Assembly (NCBI GenBank): GCA_964410625.1
Contig: CAYPHY010000002.1
Location: 232,617 to 296,616, forward strand
DNA length: 64,000 nt
From: CAYPHY01 sp964410625
Lineage (GTDB): Bacteria > Chloroflexota > Anaerolineae > Promineifilales > Promineifilaceae
Direction: 5' to 3'
Shown here: positions 41,214 to 49,650 of the stretch, in pieces
Numbering within the stretch: the first letter of the stretch is position 1
Layout: each line of letters opens with the position of its first letter
Position numbers and translations under genes: made by a program
Notes under the pieces: model-generated
Database searches by the model: none
What the model saw: only the letters and a program-made list of their open reading frames with translations
What the model was told of the DNA's origin: nothing

Positions 41214-42197
41214 ATGACGACAAACGGAAAGGTTGATTTAACAGATATTCAGACGGCGCACGAGTCGGCCGTTATGGTAGACCGCAGCTCGCTGGGGATG
41301 CTGCATGTCACAGGCAAGACGCGGTTGGACTTGATTGATCGTATGTCCACCCAGGCGGTGAAGCGGTTACAGAGTGGCGAAGGGGCGGCGACGGTGATGA
41401 CCACCGACATCGGCCGCATGATTGACCGCCTGATCCTCTATGCCACCAGCGAGAGCCTCTATATTCTCACCGGGGAGGACCATGCCGGACGGCTGGCTCC
41501 CTATCTGATGCGCCGTGTATTCTTTAACGATGATTTCCAACTGCAAGACCTGACCGCCGAAACCGCCATCTTCGGCGTCTATGGGCCACTGGCGGCCGAA
41601 AAGCTAACAACGGCCGGGTTCCCAGAAGTAGATTTCCCGTTGCACCATTGGCGACAGGCGACGATCAGTGGCATGACCGTCTACTTGCACCGTACTGATC
41701 CCATTGCCGGAGATGGTTACTTTGTGATCGGACAGGCGGCCGACAAAGAGGCCCTGCAACAGCTATTGAGCGAAGCGGGCATCACCCCGATTGATGAAGC
41801 GACATTTGATTATTTGCGGATCGAGGAAGGACTGCCCCGCTTCGGCCGTGAGATAACCCTGGACTATATCCCGCTAGAAGCAAATCTCTGGCCCGATGTC
41901 TCCTTCAACAAGGGCTGCTACACTGGACAGGAGATTATCGCGCGGATGGAGAGTCGTGGCCGTCTGGCAAAGCGATTGGTGCAATTGCGGACAGCTGCAC
42001 CGCTGGAGGTTGGCACGGCGATCACGGCAAATGGCAAACAGGTAGGCAGCATTACATCGGCGGCCGTTGGGCCAGAGGGGACAGTAGCCTTGGGATATGT
42101 TAAGACCGGTGTACTGGAGACGGATGAGACAGCGTTGACGGCCGGTAATATACCGCTCTCACTTCATCAAACAGGTGAAAGTGAGGGGAAGCGGTAA
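41214..42197 (+). CDS. ygfZ: YgfZ/GcvT-like folate-binding protein
   Basis: 327 residues. GcvT-like fold with the YgfZ signature KGCYTGQEIIARMESRG (K-G-C-Y-x-G-Q-E) near residue 240, and LHVTGKTRLDLIDRMSTQAV at the N-terminus. YgfZ/IBA57 proteins use tetrahydrofolate and help assemble or repair certain 4Fe-4S enzymes, for example the radical SAM enzyme MiaB; the paralogous target RimO is encoded in this window. The next gene starts 6 bp downstream, so the two are probably co-transcribed. Confidence 0.9.
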   Translation: MTTNGKVDLTDIQTAHESAVMVDRSSLGMLHVTGKTRLDLIDRMSTQAVKRLQSGEGAATVMTTDIGRMIDRLILYATSESLYILTGEDHAGRLAPYLMRRVFFNDDFQLQDLTAETAIFGVYGPLAAEKLTTAGFPEVDFPLHHWRQATISGMTVYLHRTDPIAGDGYFVIGQAADKEALQQLLSEAGITPIDEATFDYLRIEEGLPRFGREITLDYIPLEANLWPDVSFNKGCYTGQEIIARMESRGRLAKRLVQLRTAAPLEVGTAITANGKQVGSITSAAVGPEGTVALGYVKTGVLETDETALTAGNIPLSLHQTGESEGKR

Positions 42198-42202
42198 GCC
42201 AT

Positions 42203-42664
42203 ATGGAAATCCTTAACGAGTTTGATTTTAATTGGAGTCAAACTATCGCCAATCTACTGCGGCTACTGATCGCCTTTGCCATCAGCTTTCCCATTGCCTG
42301 GCAACGGCTAAGAGACCCAGGGCGTGATGTCGGTTTTCGTACATTTCCTATCGTCGCGGTAGCCAGTTGTGGCTACATGTTGCTCGCCACAGGTGCGCCA
42401 GAGGTGAGCGCTGAAACCCAGGCCCGTGCGCTGCAAGGGCTGTTGTCAGGTATGGGCTTTATCGGCGGAGGGGCGATCCTAAAAGAAGGGGGGAGCGTGC
42501 GCGGTCTGGCCATCGCCGCCAGTATCTGGAATGTGGGGGCAATTGGCGCGGCCGTCGCCTTTGAACGCCTGGAGATTGCGGTGGCCTTAGGCGTGACCAA
42601 CTATTTGCTCTTGCGCATTCTCACCCCGGTGACAATGAAATCCAGGGATGAAGAGGATGAATAA
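42203..42664 (+). CDS. MgtC/SapB family membrane protein
   Basis: 153 residues, the length of the short MgtC forms without the C-terminal ACT domain. Helices LLRLLIAFAISFPIAWQR, RTFPIVAVASCGYMLLATG and the signature GLLSGMGFIGGGAILKEGGSVRGLAIAASIW are present. Family members influence Mg2+ adaptation and F-ATPase activity in pathogens; the function in environmental bacteria is unclear. It follows ygfZ by 5 bp. Confidence 0.88.
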   Translation: MEILNEFDFNWSQTIANLLRLLIAFAISFPIAWQRLRDPGRDVGFRTFPIVAVASCGYMLLATGAPEVSAETQARALQGLLSGMGFIGGGAILKEGGSVRGLAIAASIWNVGAIGAAVAFERLEIAVALGVTNYLLLRILTPVTMKSRDEEDE

Positions 42665-42676
42665 ACCAACAAACTC

Positions 42677-42733
42677 GTAGCGACAATCCTCCGGATTGTC
42701 ATGGTCACGGACAATCCGGAGGATTGTCTCTAC
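42677..42733. terminator. 24-bp family K hairpin between convergent genes
   Basis: GTAGcGACAATCCTCCGGAT... (42677-42700) pairs with ...ATCCGGAGGATTGTCtCTAC (42710-42733), one mismatch. It closes both the MgtC gene and the convergent hypothetical gene. The core matches the stem at 19197-19215. Confidence 0.7.
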
Positions 42734-42739
42734 GTATGT

Positions 42740-43732
42740 TTAGCGAACGAGATTGGGGTCAATGATATATTGCCACCAGTTGTAGGAAATGCCATCGGCC
42801 GCGCCGGTAATGTGTGGCAGTAGTTTGAACCACCATTTATGGTGTAGGCGAATATCGCCATTTCCCCAGTCGGAGCAATCCACAATCTCGGCCGATCCCT
42901 CCAAATTAGGGAAGTTCTGCCAGGTGCGCCAGCGACTCTTCACCGGCGTCTTGTTTCCCCAATCATAGTCGCGCACGCTGTTTGGCGCGTAGTGCATCCA
43001 GCCGACCTCTGCCTGTCCGGGGTTCTTAAATTCATGGCGAATGAACTTTTCCCACAGGTTGTCCTCCCCTCTTGTATGGCGGAAGGTATATTTCATGATG
43101 GATTCAGCGCGATGGCCGAGGTTTTCTAGCATCTCACCCACACCCCGCTGGTAGTTAAAGCCCATGATTACAAAGCGGCGCGAGGCATCGTCGGTTTGGG
43201 TTAGCGGCGGCGCGTTGCACCAGAAGGCTCCCGGCCCACCCATAATAGACTCATAATAACCGGCATAGGGAAAGGCAAAGAGCCAAAACTCATCCACCTC
43301 ATTGCGATCAATCTTGCCGATCATGTCGAACTCTTCCAGTAGTGCATCGTAGTCTACCGCGTCGGGTTGGTGAAAGCCGCTGCGGGCTTTCCAGGCAGCG
43401 ACAAAGGCATCGGCCGTATACGCGAACCCATCCGCCTTGCGCGGGAATTTGTCCACCTCAATGCGCTCGACAATCTCATAGTTGGCGTAACCGTAGCTAA
43501 TCTCTTTCACGTCACCGATATAGACCGTGCTTAGCTGGTCGGGATCATTCCACTTCAATACCTTGTTCAATTTCTCTCCGCCCGCGCTGGGGACGCGGGG
43601 GTTGTGGATGATCATCGAAACACGCTTGGTGACCGGCGCGGGCCTTTGGCCTACCGGTTGCGTGCTGACTTCCGATGGGTGCGGCGGCGGCCGAAACCAT
43701 CCTCTAACTGTATTGAGCAAACCTTCAAACAT
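42740..43732 (-). CDS. Conserved hypothetical protein
   Basis: 330 residues, soluble, no signal peptide. Notable segments: MIIHNPRVPSAGGEKLNKVL, NDPDQLSTVYIGDVKEISYG, DEFWLFAFPYAGYYESIMGG, FVIMGFNYQRGVGEMLENLG, HRAESIMKYTFRH. Many tryptophan, histidine and acidic residues resemble a secreted-enzyme-like or carbohydrate-linked fold, but I recognise no characterised family. Similar proteins of unknown function occur, as I recall, in other bacteria. The first 40 residues (PPPHPSEVSTQPVGQRPAP) look disordered. Confidence 0.75.
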   Translation of the reverse strand: MFEGLLNTVRGWFRPPPHPSEVSTQPVGQRPAPVTKRVSMIIHNPRVPSAGGEKLNKVLKWNDPDQLSTVYIGDVKEISYGYANYEIVERIEVDKFPRKADGFAYTADAFVAAWKARSGFHQPDAVDYDALLEEFDMIGKIDRNEVDEFWLFAFPYAGYYESIMGGPGAFWCNAPPLTQTDDASRRFVIMGFNYQRGVGEMLENLGHRAESIMKYTFRHTRGEDNLWEKFIRHEFKNPGQAEVGWMHYAPNSVRDYDWGNKTPVKSRWRTWQNFPNLEGSAEIVDCSDWGNGDIRLHHKWWFKLLPHITGAADGISYNWWQYIIDPNLVR

Positions 43733-43814
43733 AGTTCCCTCTCATCTATCCGCCCTACTTACCCCACCTCAAGACCAATTATGCCGCACTCCTGGTTAAT
43801 GGTAAAGTCTACGA

Positions 43815-43841
43815 GTAGCGCGGATTGCCAACCCGCGTTAC
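43815..43841. repeat. Family K stem GTAGCGCGGATTGCC...
   Basis: GTAGCGCGGaTTgccAACCCGCGTTAC, one mismatch, upstream of the hypothetical gene. Near-identical to 59344-59370. Confidence 0.7.
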
Positions 43842-43915
43842 AGCCTGTCTATTTACCACCGTTTTGATCGTCGTTATAGTAGCGAGTTCGTTGCTATTCT
43901 CGATGAAAATGCGCT

Positions 43916-43970
43916 CCACAAATTTTCACGAATAAAGTCTAAATTCGTGTGGATTCGTGTCAATTCGTGG
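43916..43970. repeat. Family F hairpin upstream of the DGPF gene
   Basis: CCACAAATTTTCACGAAT pairs with ATTCGTGTCAATTCGTGG across AAAGTCTAAATTCGTGTGG. It ends 18 bp before the ATG at 43989. Confidence 0.8.
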
Positions 43971-43988
43971 ATTATCAGGAGAGGTACA

Positions 43989-44348
43989 ATGCGTTACATG
44001 TTGTTGGTCTACGGTGCAGAGATGTCGGATGTGCAAATCCCAGAAGAAGCGCTGGCCGCTTATATGGAAAAGCACCATGCCTATTATAATGAGATGGCCG
44101 AGCGCGGCATTGTGAAAGTGGCCGAACGACTGCGGCCGACTTCCACCGCCACCACCGTCCGCGTCCAGGATGGTCAGGTATTGGTCGTAGATGGCCCCTT
44201 TGCCGAAACGAAGGAACAGCTTGGCGGCATCAACATCTTTGAATGCAAAGACCTGGACGAAGCGATTGAAGTCGCCTCGCGCTTCCCGCTGGTCGAGATG
44301 GGCTTCGGCTGTATTGAAATTCGGCCGATCTGGGAAGCGGAGATGTAG
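43989..44348 (+). CDS. YCII-related DGPF-domain protein
   Basis: 119 residues from ATG 43989 with AGGAGAGG upstream; an earlier in-frame start lies in the family F hairpin and is rejected. The YciI-like ferredoxin fold (MRYMLLVYGAEMSD) carries the DGPF motif VDGPFAETKEQLGGINIFEC. In genomes of many phyla such genes stand next to ECF42 sigma factors and form their regulon; the same pairing is seen here with the gene at 44521. The biochemical role is unknown. Confidence 0.88.
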   Translation: MRYMLLVYGAEMSDVQIPEEALAAYMEKHHAYYNEMAERGIVKVAERLRPTSTATTVRVQDGQVLVVDGPFAETKEQLGGINIFECKDLDEAIEVASRFPLVEMGFGCIEIRPIWEAEM

Positions 44349-44366
44349 AGACAGTGAGCGGAAAGA

Positions 44367-44470
44367 AGAGACTATGAGACTAGGAGATTGGGAGATTGGG
44401 AGATTGGGAGATTGGGAGATTGGAGATTGGGGTAATCGGTGATCGGTTTTTTTACCGATCACCAATTACC
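44367..44470. repeat. Family A tandem array followed by a GGTAATCGGTGATCGGT hairpin
   Basis: 44381-44428 holds GGAGATTG-type 8-bp words in almost exact tandem (GATTGGGA repeated). Then GGTAATcGGTGATCGGT (44431-44447) pairs with ACCGATCACCaATTACC (44454-44470), with a run of T in the loop. Confidence 0.85.
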
Positions 44471-44520
44471 GTTTACCGATTACGGCTTACTGCTATCCGC
44501 TGACCTCTTACCATTCCCCA

Positions 44521-45786
44521 ATGAGCGAGACTCACCACCTCATCGAAACCCTCTATCGCCAGGAACACGGCCGCATTCTGGCAACGTTGATCAGCGATTT
44601 TCGCGATTTTGAGCTGGCCGAAAACGTCCTGCAAGAGGCGCTGGCGGTCGCCCTGGAACGCTGGCCGTGCGACGGCACGCCGAACAATCCTGCCGGTTGG
44701 ATCGTCACCACCGCCCGCCGTAAAGCGATTGATCAGCTACGCCGCCAAAAGAGTTTTCAAAAGAAGCAAGATACACTGGCCTGGTTGGCAGAGCATGAAC
44801 AAGCGGCCGCTGCGGAGCCTGATATGGTTGATTTAGACGCCATCCCCGACGAACGCCTGAAATTGATCTTCACTTGCTGCCATCCAGCCTTGCCGCTGGA
44901 GGCGCGGGTGGCGTTGACCTTGCGTACTTTGGGCGGGCTGACGACGGCCGAAGTCGCCAACGCCTTCCTCGTCCCCGAACCGACAATGGCCCAGCGGCTG
45001 GTGCGGGCCAAGCGCAAGATTCGCGACGCCGGAATCCCCTATCGCGTGCCACCGATTGAAGCACTGCCGGAACGGTTGTCGGCCGTCCTCGCCGTCATCT
45101 ATCTCATTTTCACCGAAGGGTATGCGGCGGCCGAGGGAGAAAACTTAATTCGCTCTGATCTGTGCGCGGAAGCGATCCGGCTCGGCCGGGTGTTGGTTGG
45201 CTTGCTCGAAGCCGACCCGCGTCTGCCCAGGTCGCCGGAAGCGTTGGGCTTGCTGGCGTTGATGCTCCTCCATGATGCTCGTCGTCCGGCGCGAGTCAGC
45301 AGCCAGAGCGAGTTGATTACCTTAGAGCAGCAGGACCGCTCGCTGTGGGACCGGCAGGCGATCAACGAGGGGGAGGCGATTTTGGAACGGGCGCTGTTGC
45401 TGGGACAGCCTGGCCCTTACCAGTTGCAGGCGGCGATCAGTGCGCTCCATGTCCAGGCCAGCCGCGCCGAAGAGACCGACTGGCCGCAGATCGCCGCGCT
45501 CTACGGCGAACTGCTGCGCCATTACCCTTCGCCGGTGGTGGAGCTAAATCGCGCGGTAGCGGTGGCAATGGCCTATGGCCCGTTGGCGGGGTTGGCGTTG
45601 TTGGATCAGTTGGCGGCCGACGGCCGTTTGCGCGACTACCAGCCCTTCTACGCCGCCCGCGCCGATCTGCTGCGCCGCGCCGGTTGGCACGCCGAAGCTC
45701 GCGTGGCCTATGCCCGTGCCTATGACCTCTCGCGCAATGAAGTCGAACGTCGCTACTTGCTCAAACGTCTAGGAGAACTGGGGTAG
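44521..45786 (+). CDS. ECF42-type RNA polymerase sigma factor
   Basis: 421 residues. Sigma region 2 (RILATLISDFRDFELAENVL, NPAGWIVTTARRKAIDQLRR) and region 4 (LTLRTLGGLTTAEVANAFLV, EPTMAQRLVRAKRKIRDAG) form the first ~190 residues. A C-terminal helical, TPR-like extension of about 200 residues follows (IYLIFTEGYAAAEGE, HYPSPVVELNRAVAVAMAYG), the hallmark of ECF42. The group has no anti-sigma factor; the extension is needed for activity. The DGPF gene 170 bp upstream is its probable target. The stop TAG is the first codon-sized word of a family B hairpin. Confidence 0.92.
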   Translation: MSETHHLIETLYRQEHGRILATLISDFRDFELAENVLQEALAVALERWPCDGTPNNPAGWIVTTARRKAIDQLRRQKSFQKKQDTLAWLAEHEQAAAAEPDMVDLDAIPDERLKLIFTCCHPALPLEARVALTLRTLGGLTTAEVANAFLVPEPTMAQRLVRAKRKIRDAGIPYRVPPIEALPERLSAVLAVIYLIFTEGYAAAEGENLIRSDLCAEAIRLGRVLVGLLEADPRLPRSPEALGLLALMLLHDARRPARVSSQSELITLEQQDRSLWDRQAINEGEAILERALLLGQPGPYQLQAAISALHVQASRAEETDWPQIAALYGELLRHYPSPVVELNRAVAVAMAYGPLAGLALLDQLAADGRLRDYQPFYAARADLLRRAGWHAEARVAYARAYDLSRNEVERRYLLKRLGELG

Positions 45787-45861
45787 TGGGGAGTGAGGAG
45801 TGGGGAGTGACGAGTGGTTAATGAGGAGAAATTTACTCTCCACTAACCACTCTCCACTCTA
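45784..45861. repeat. Family B hairpin carrying stop codons of two convergent genes
   Basis: TAGTGGGGAGTGAGGAGTGG begins with the ECF42 stop codon; the opposite arm, read on the minus strand, is TAGAGTGGAGAGTGGTTAG and begins with the kinase stop codon. The element is therefore bounded by TAG on both sides. Confidence 0.85.
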
Positions 45862-47094
45862 CTGACGGCAGGGAAGGGCGACGGTGAACGTTGCTCCACC
45901 ATCGGGGTTGTTTTCGGCCCAGAGACGGCCGTGGTGTTGGGCAACGATACCCTGGGCGATGAACAGCCCCAGGCCCGTTCCCTGGCCGTTGGGTTTAGTA
46001 GTGAAAAAGGGTTCGTAAATGCGCTCTAAAATCTCCGGCGCAATGCCATGACCGCTGTCGTGGACGGAGAAGGCGAACTGCCGGTGATTATTCCCGTCGC
46101 GGATCCCATCCTGGTTGATACCAGCCGTATTACTCCCATTGCTCCCACTGCCATTTTCGGATGGAACTTCGTTTTTAGCAGTGCCCACGCCCTCAACCGG
46201 CTGATCAAGCAACCAGAAGCGAATGCCGATGGTTCCACCGCCTGGTTGCATGGCGTCGCGGGCATTGGTCAGTAAGTTGATCAGCACTTGCGTCACGCGG
46301 TTGTGGTCGCAGACGATGGTACGTAGTTCGGGATCGATCTCCGCCTGCACCTGGACGTTGGCACGCTTGCGGAAGTGCTGCTCAACCATTACCAGGGCAT
46401 CCTGGACGATGGCCTCGGGGTTGGTTACGGCAATCATCGGCCCATCGTTGTGGGTATAGCTACGCAGCACTTCCACAATCCGCGCACAGCGAAACGCGCT
46501 CTGTTCAATTAATTCGAGATAGCGCGTCAACTGTTCTGGACTGATCTCACCGTCGCGCACCTCGTCTTGCAAATTGCTACAGGTAGCCGTGATTATGCTC
46601 AGGGGATTGGTTAGCTCGTGGGCCACGCTGGCGGTCAACGTGCCAATACCGGCCAGCCGTTGGGTATGCAATAGCGCATCGTTCAGCCGTTCCACCTGCT
46701 CTCGGCCGATAATTGAGACCAGCTTTTCACCTTCGCGAGCGGCCGAAAAAGGGGAGGCCACCGTCACCGAAACCGGCACTGTGCCGCCATTGTAGCGGCG
46801 CAGATCAGCTTCATACGTGCCCGGTTTATCCAGACTTATGGGGGAGTGTGACCGGCTGAGCGGCCACAGTTCGTGAAATGATAAACTCGTCAATTTTCCT
46901 GACTCATATCCTAAAAGTAACTCGGCCGCCGGGTTCGCGGATTGAATCACATCGTTGGCATCAATAAGTAATAAGCCTTCGGTTCCATCATGCCGAAGCT
47001 GCTCAAGAAGTTGTATGGGGACGCTCTTTTTCGCCTTCTCCAAGACTTCCTCCGTGTCTGATACAAGGGACAGACAACTGGTAGCATACGTCAC
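45859..47094 (-). CDS. PAS-domain sensor histidine kinase
   Basis: 411 residues from GTG 47094. A PAS domain (GLLLIDANDVIQSANPAAELLLGYESGKL, about 38-130) precedes the dimerisation helix with the phosphorylated histidine (LTASVAHELTNPLSIITA) and the ATPase domain (N box VLINLLTNARDAM, G1 HDSGHGI, G2 GQGTGLGLFIAQGIV). No membrane helices, so it is cytoplasmic. An Asn/Ser/Gly-rich linker of ~35 residues (SENGSGSNGSNTAGINQDG) lies between the N box and G1, which is unusual. No response regulator is adjacent. Confidence 0.9.
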   Translation of the reverse strand: MTYATSCLSLVSDTEEVLEKAKKSVPIQLLEQLRHDGTEGLLLIDANDVIQSANPAAELLLGYESGKLTSLSFHELWPLSRSHSPISLDKPGTYEADLRRYNGGTVPVSVTVASPFSAAREGEKLVSIIGREQVERLNDALLHTQRLAGIGTLTASVAHELTNPLSIITATCSNLQDEVRDGEISPEQLTRYLELIEQSAFRCARIVEVLRSYTHNDGPMIAVTNPEAIVQDALVMVEQHFRKRANVQVQAEIDPELRTIVCDHNRVTQVLINLLTNARDAMQPGGGTIGIRFWLLDQPVEGVGTAKNEVPSENGSGSNGSNTAGINQDGIRDGNNHRQFAFSVHDSGHGIAPEILERIYEPFFTTKPNGQGTGLGLFIAQGIVAQHHGRLWAENNPDGGATFTVALPCRQ

Positions 47095-47170
47095 CGCCGC
47101 AATAGCGTCCGTATGCTTGCCGTAAATTCACCGTGAACGGGACGTGAACGCCGTTAGGTTGGTTGTAAGC

Positions 47171-47304
47171 GGGAGGATTGGAGACTAGAGATTAGAGATT
47201 GGAGATGGGGTGTATTCGTATATTGGTCTATTGGTATATTGGTAAAGAGAGAAGCGAGTACACCAATACACCAATATACCAGTACACAAATAGACCAATA
47301 CACC
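47171..47304. repeat. Family A words followed by a family E hairpin
   Basis: GGATTGGAGACTAGAGATTAG then TATTGGTCTATTGGTATATTGG paired with CACCAATACACCAATATACC and further CAGTACACAAATAGACC. It sits upstream of the PAS kinase and downstream of the acetyltransferase gene. Confidence 0.85.
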
Positions 47305-47321
47305 GTTTATAGATCGCTGAC

Positions 47322-47789
47322 TTAGAGATAACGCACATGATTAGCCATATCAGGTCGCTCTTCCCAGCCCAGCTTGGTATAGAATTGGCGGGCGTAGGAT
47401 TCACGGTGACGGCCGTTGAGCAGGCTCAGCCGTATACATCCGCGCTGAGTTGCTTCATTCTCAATGGCTTGCAGCAGTAGTTTGCCAATGCCTCGGCCGC
47501 GTGCTGATTCGTCTACAAAAAGCTCAGAGACAAAGCCTTCCAGCCCGGCAAGGATGAGATAAGGCAGCCAGTGGACGGCCGCAAAGCCGACGATGCGCCC
47601 GGCATCAGCTTCGGCCGCATAAAGACTATGGCTGTTATTCGCCAGGCACAATTCTAGATGTCGCCGGATGCGTGCCTCGCTGGCGGCGGCCGTCTCCTGC
47701 TTAAACGCCTTAAACCAACCAATTCCACGCAACAAATCCGCAAGCTGCTCGCTATCCTGAAGCGTAACGGCTCGAATGATTATATTCAT
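47322..47789 (-). CDS. GNAT family N-acetyltransferase
   Basis: 155 residues, normal GNAT length. Start IIIRAVTLQDSEQLADLL; core strand IVGFAAVHWLPYL; acetyl-CoA motif A SELFVDESARGRGIGKLLLQ (RGRGIG) and motif B RGCIRLSLLNGRHRESYARQFYTKLGW. Substrate unknown. A short family H repeat lies in its 5' flank. Confidence 0.88.
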   Translation of the reverse strand: MNIIIRAVTLQDSEQLADLLRGIGWFKAFKQETAAASEARIRRHLELCLANNSHSLYAAEADAGRIVGFAAVHWLPYLILAGLEGFVSELFVDESARGRGIGKLLLQAIENEATQRGCIRLSLLNGRHRESYARQFYTKLGWEERPDMANHVRYL

Positions 47790-47808
47790 GTCGGCTCCTC
47801 TGAAAACA

Positions 47809-47830
47809 GTTACGCGGATGACGCGGATTT
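47809..47830. repeat. Family H direct repeat
   Basis: GTTACGCGGATGACGCGGAT: two ACGCGGAT words upstream of the acetyltransferase; compare 3675-3706. Confidence 0.65.
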
Positions 47831-47862
47831 CATCTCTTTTGCTACAAAATCGCTTTATCTGT

Positions 47863-48381
47863 CTACTGTAAGCCGGTGAGCCTAGTCTGGAGTTCTTCGG
47901 CTGTTAGCGTGATCAGGTGCCCGCCGGTAAAGAAGGGGTCATCCGTCACCTCGCGCAGGGCAAATGGGGGAAGGGGGACGGCCGCTAACTGCTCATCCGA
48001 TTCTGCCTCGATTTCACACAGGATAAGCCCAGCGAGCGCCCCCTCAAATACGTCGAAGGCGAAGCGGCGGCCGTTGTGATGATAGGCATAGCGCCGTTTA
48101 TGAAGCGGAAGGCCATCCAAGATGGACAACAAGGCGAACTCCGCTTCATTCAAATAAAGATTGGTGATAATGGTATCTGTCCCCCTCCCGCTATCGGGCA
48201 GGTACTTTTGCGTCAGTTTTAAAGCTACCGTTTCGCCCGTTGGCGATTCGATCCGCCGCAAACGCAGGCGGGTTCCAGGGATGTAGCGGTCTATGATGCG
48301 CTGGTAAGCGGCCGCGTCCACCTCCTCCGGCAACTTCCCCATCAAAAACCGCCGTTCTCGTTCAATTCGTGCGTATTTCAT
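47863..48381 (-). CDS. CYTH-domain protein
   Basis: 172 residues from ATG 48381. The CYTH (CyaB/thiamine triphosphatase) barrel start KYARIERERRFL corresponds to the family ExExK motif, here ERERR. Further charged strand residues are TRLRLRRIE, VALKLTQKYL, YAYHHNGRRFAFDVFEG and CEIEAESDEQL. CYTH enzymes hydrolyse triphosphates (inorganic tripolyphosphate, ThTP) with divalent metals. The lysine of the motif is replaced by arginine, which may tune activity. Confidence 0.82.
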   Translation of the reverse strand: MKYARIERERRFLMGKLPEEVDAAAYQRIIDRYIPGTRLRLRRIESPTGETVALKLTQKYLPDSGRGTDTIITNLYLNEAEFALLSILDGLPLHKRRYAYHHNGRRFAFDVFEGALAGLILCEIEAESDEQLAAVPLPPFALREVTDDPFFTGGHLITLTAEELQTRLTGLQ

Positions 48382-48497
48382 GGCTTGTAATCTTCTTATA
48401 ATAAACCACAAGGCAAAAGCTGCTACAATTGATAGTCAATGAGTTTATTTTACCCTTTTTATTTGGACACAGATAAGCACATCGTTTGAAAGAGAAA

Positions 48498-48534
48498 ATC
48501 CGCGTGATCAGCGTTTCATCCGCGTGATCAGCGT
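48498..48534. repeat. Direct repeat ATCCGCGTGATCAGCGT
   Basis: Two exact 17-bp copies (48498-48514 and 48518-48534), 3 bp apart, 24 bp before the msrP start. Family H wording. It could influence msrP expression or be another inserted element. Confidence 0.8.
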
Positions 48535-48557
48535 AACTATCCTCAGGAGTTCGAGCT

Positions 48558-49574
48558 ATGTTGATCAAAAAGCGAACAGGGTATGAGATTCCTTCTTCCG
48601 AAATCACACCAGAACATATTTATCTATCGCGGCGACAATTTATGACCGGTGCGGCCGTCGTCACCAGTGCCGCCCTCCTGGCCGCCTGTCGCCCCGATCC
48701 GCCAGGAAGCTCGGCCGCTCCTGATGCAGAGCCATCCGCCAGCGAAGGCGAAGAAACGGCCGCCGGACCGGGGGAAGTCAGCGAAACGATTGATGAACTG
48801 GGCGATCCCCTGACCGATTTTCAGGCCATCACCAATTACAATAACTTCTACGAATTTTCGACCAACAAAGAGGCGGTCGCGCTCTTATCAAAGGATTTTG
48901 TCACCTCGCCCTGGCAGGTGGAAGTCGGTGGACTGGTGCGGAACCCCGGCGTTTACGACATTGACGATCTGCAGCAGCAATTCGACCCGGAGGAGCGCAT
49001 CTACCGTCTGCGCTGTGTGGAAGCGTGGTCAATGGTCATCCCCTGGTTGGGCTTTCCGCTGCGTAAGTTGCTGGAGCAGGTGGAGCCGACCAGCGAAGCC
49101 AAGTATGTGCGCTTTGAAACGCTCGATGACCGGGAGCAAATGCCCGGCTTGAGCAGCCCCTGGTACGAGTGGCCTTATGTCGAAGGGTTGCGGCTGGATG
49201 AGGCGATGAATGATCTGGCAATTCTCGCCACCGGATTATACGGCCGCGATCTACTGCCCCAAAACGGCGCGCCGGTGCGGCTGGTTGTGCCCTGGAAGTA
49301 TGGCTTTAAGAGTATTAAATCTATTGTCAAGATTGATCTGGTAGATACGCAACCAACTTCATTGTGGATGGCGGCCGCGCCCAACGAATATGGCTTCTAT
49401 GCCAATGTCAACCCCGACGTTCCCCATCCCCGTTGGTCACAGGCGACGGAACGACGCATCGGCGAAAGCGGCCGCCGCCGAACGCTGCTTTATAATGGCT
49501 ATGCCGAGCAGGTTGCCGGCCTCTATGCCGGCGAAGACCTCAACGACACAAGCACGGGAACGATATTCCGGTAG
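48558..49574 (+). CDS. msrP: Protein-methionine-sulfoxide reductase catalytic subunit MsrP
   Basis: 338 residues, YedY family. A twin-arginine signal SRRQFMTGAAVVTSAALLAAC also contains a lipobox (LAAC), so the protein is probably a Tat-exported lipoprotein. The molybdopterin cysteine ligand is C153 in YRLRCVEAWSMVIPW. MsrP reduces methionine sulfoxide in periplasmic or surface proteins using electrons from MsrQ, encoded next. AGGAG stands 8-9 bases before the ATG. A Ser/Glu/Gly-rich linker follows the lipobox. Confidence 0.94.
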   Translation: MLIKKRTGYEIPSSEITPEHIYLSRRQFMTGAAVVTSAALLAACRPDPPGSSAAPDAEPSASEGEETAAGPGEVSETIDELGDPLTDFQAITNYNNFYEFSTNKEAVALLSKDFVTSPWQVEVGGLVRNPGVYDIDDLQQQFDPEERIYRLRCVEAWSMVIPWLGFPLRKLLEQVEPTSEAKYVRFETLDDREQMPGLSSPWYEWPYVEGLRLDEAMNDLAILATGLYGRDLLPQNGAPVRLVVPWKYGFKSIKSIVKIDLVDTQPTSLWMAAAPNEYGFYANVNPDVPHPRWSQATERRIGESGRRRTLLYNGYAEQVAGLYAGEDLNDTSTGTIFR

Positions 49575-49583
49575 TAACTAGTG

Positions 49584-49640
49584 AATTGGTATATTAGTGT
49601 ATTGGTGTAATACACTAATACACCAATACACCTATATACC
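49584..49640. repeat. Family E hairpin between msrP and msrQ
   Basis: AATTGGTATATTAGTGTATT and TAATACACTAATACACC form a hairpin of about 20 bp. It fills the 76-bp gap between the two genes of the operon. Confidence 0.8.
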
Positions 49641-49650
49641 CTGCATCACC

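Noticed and set aside
44381..44428. Tandem GAGATTGG words considered as a CRISPR array
   Set aside because: Units are 8 bp with no spacers; no cas genes are in the window.
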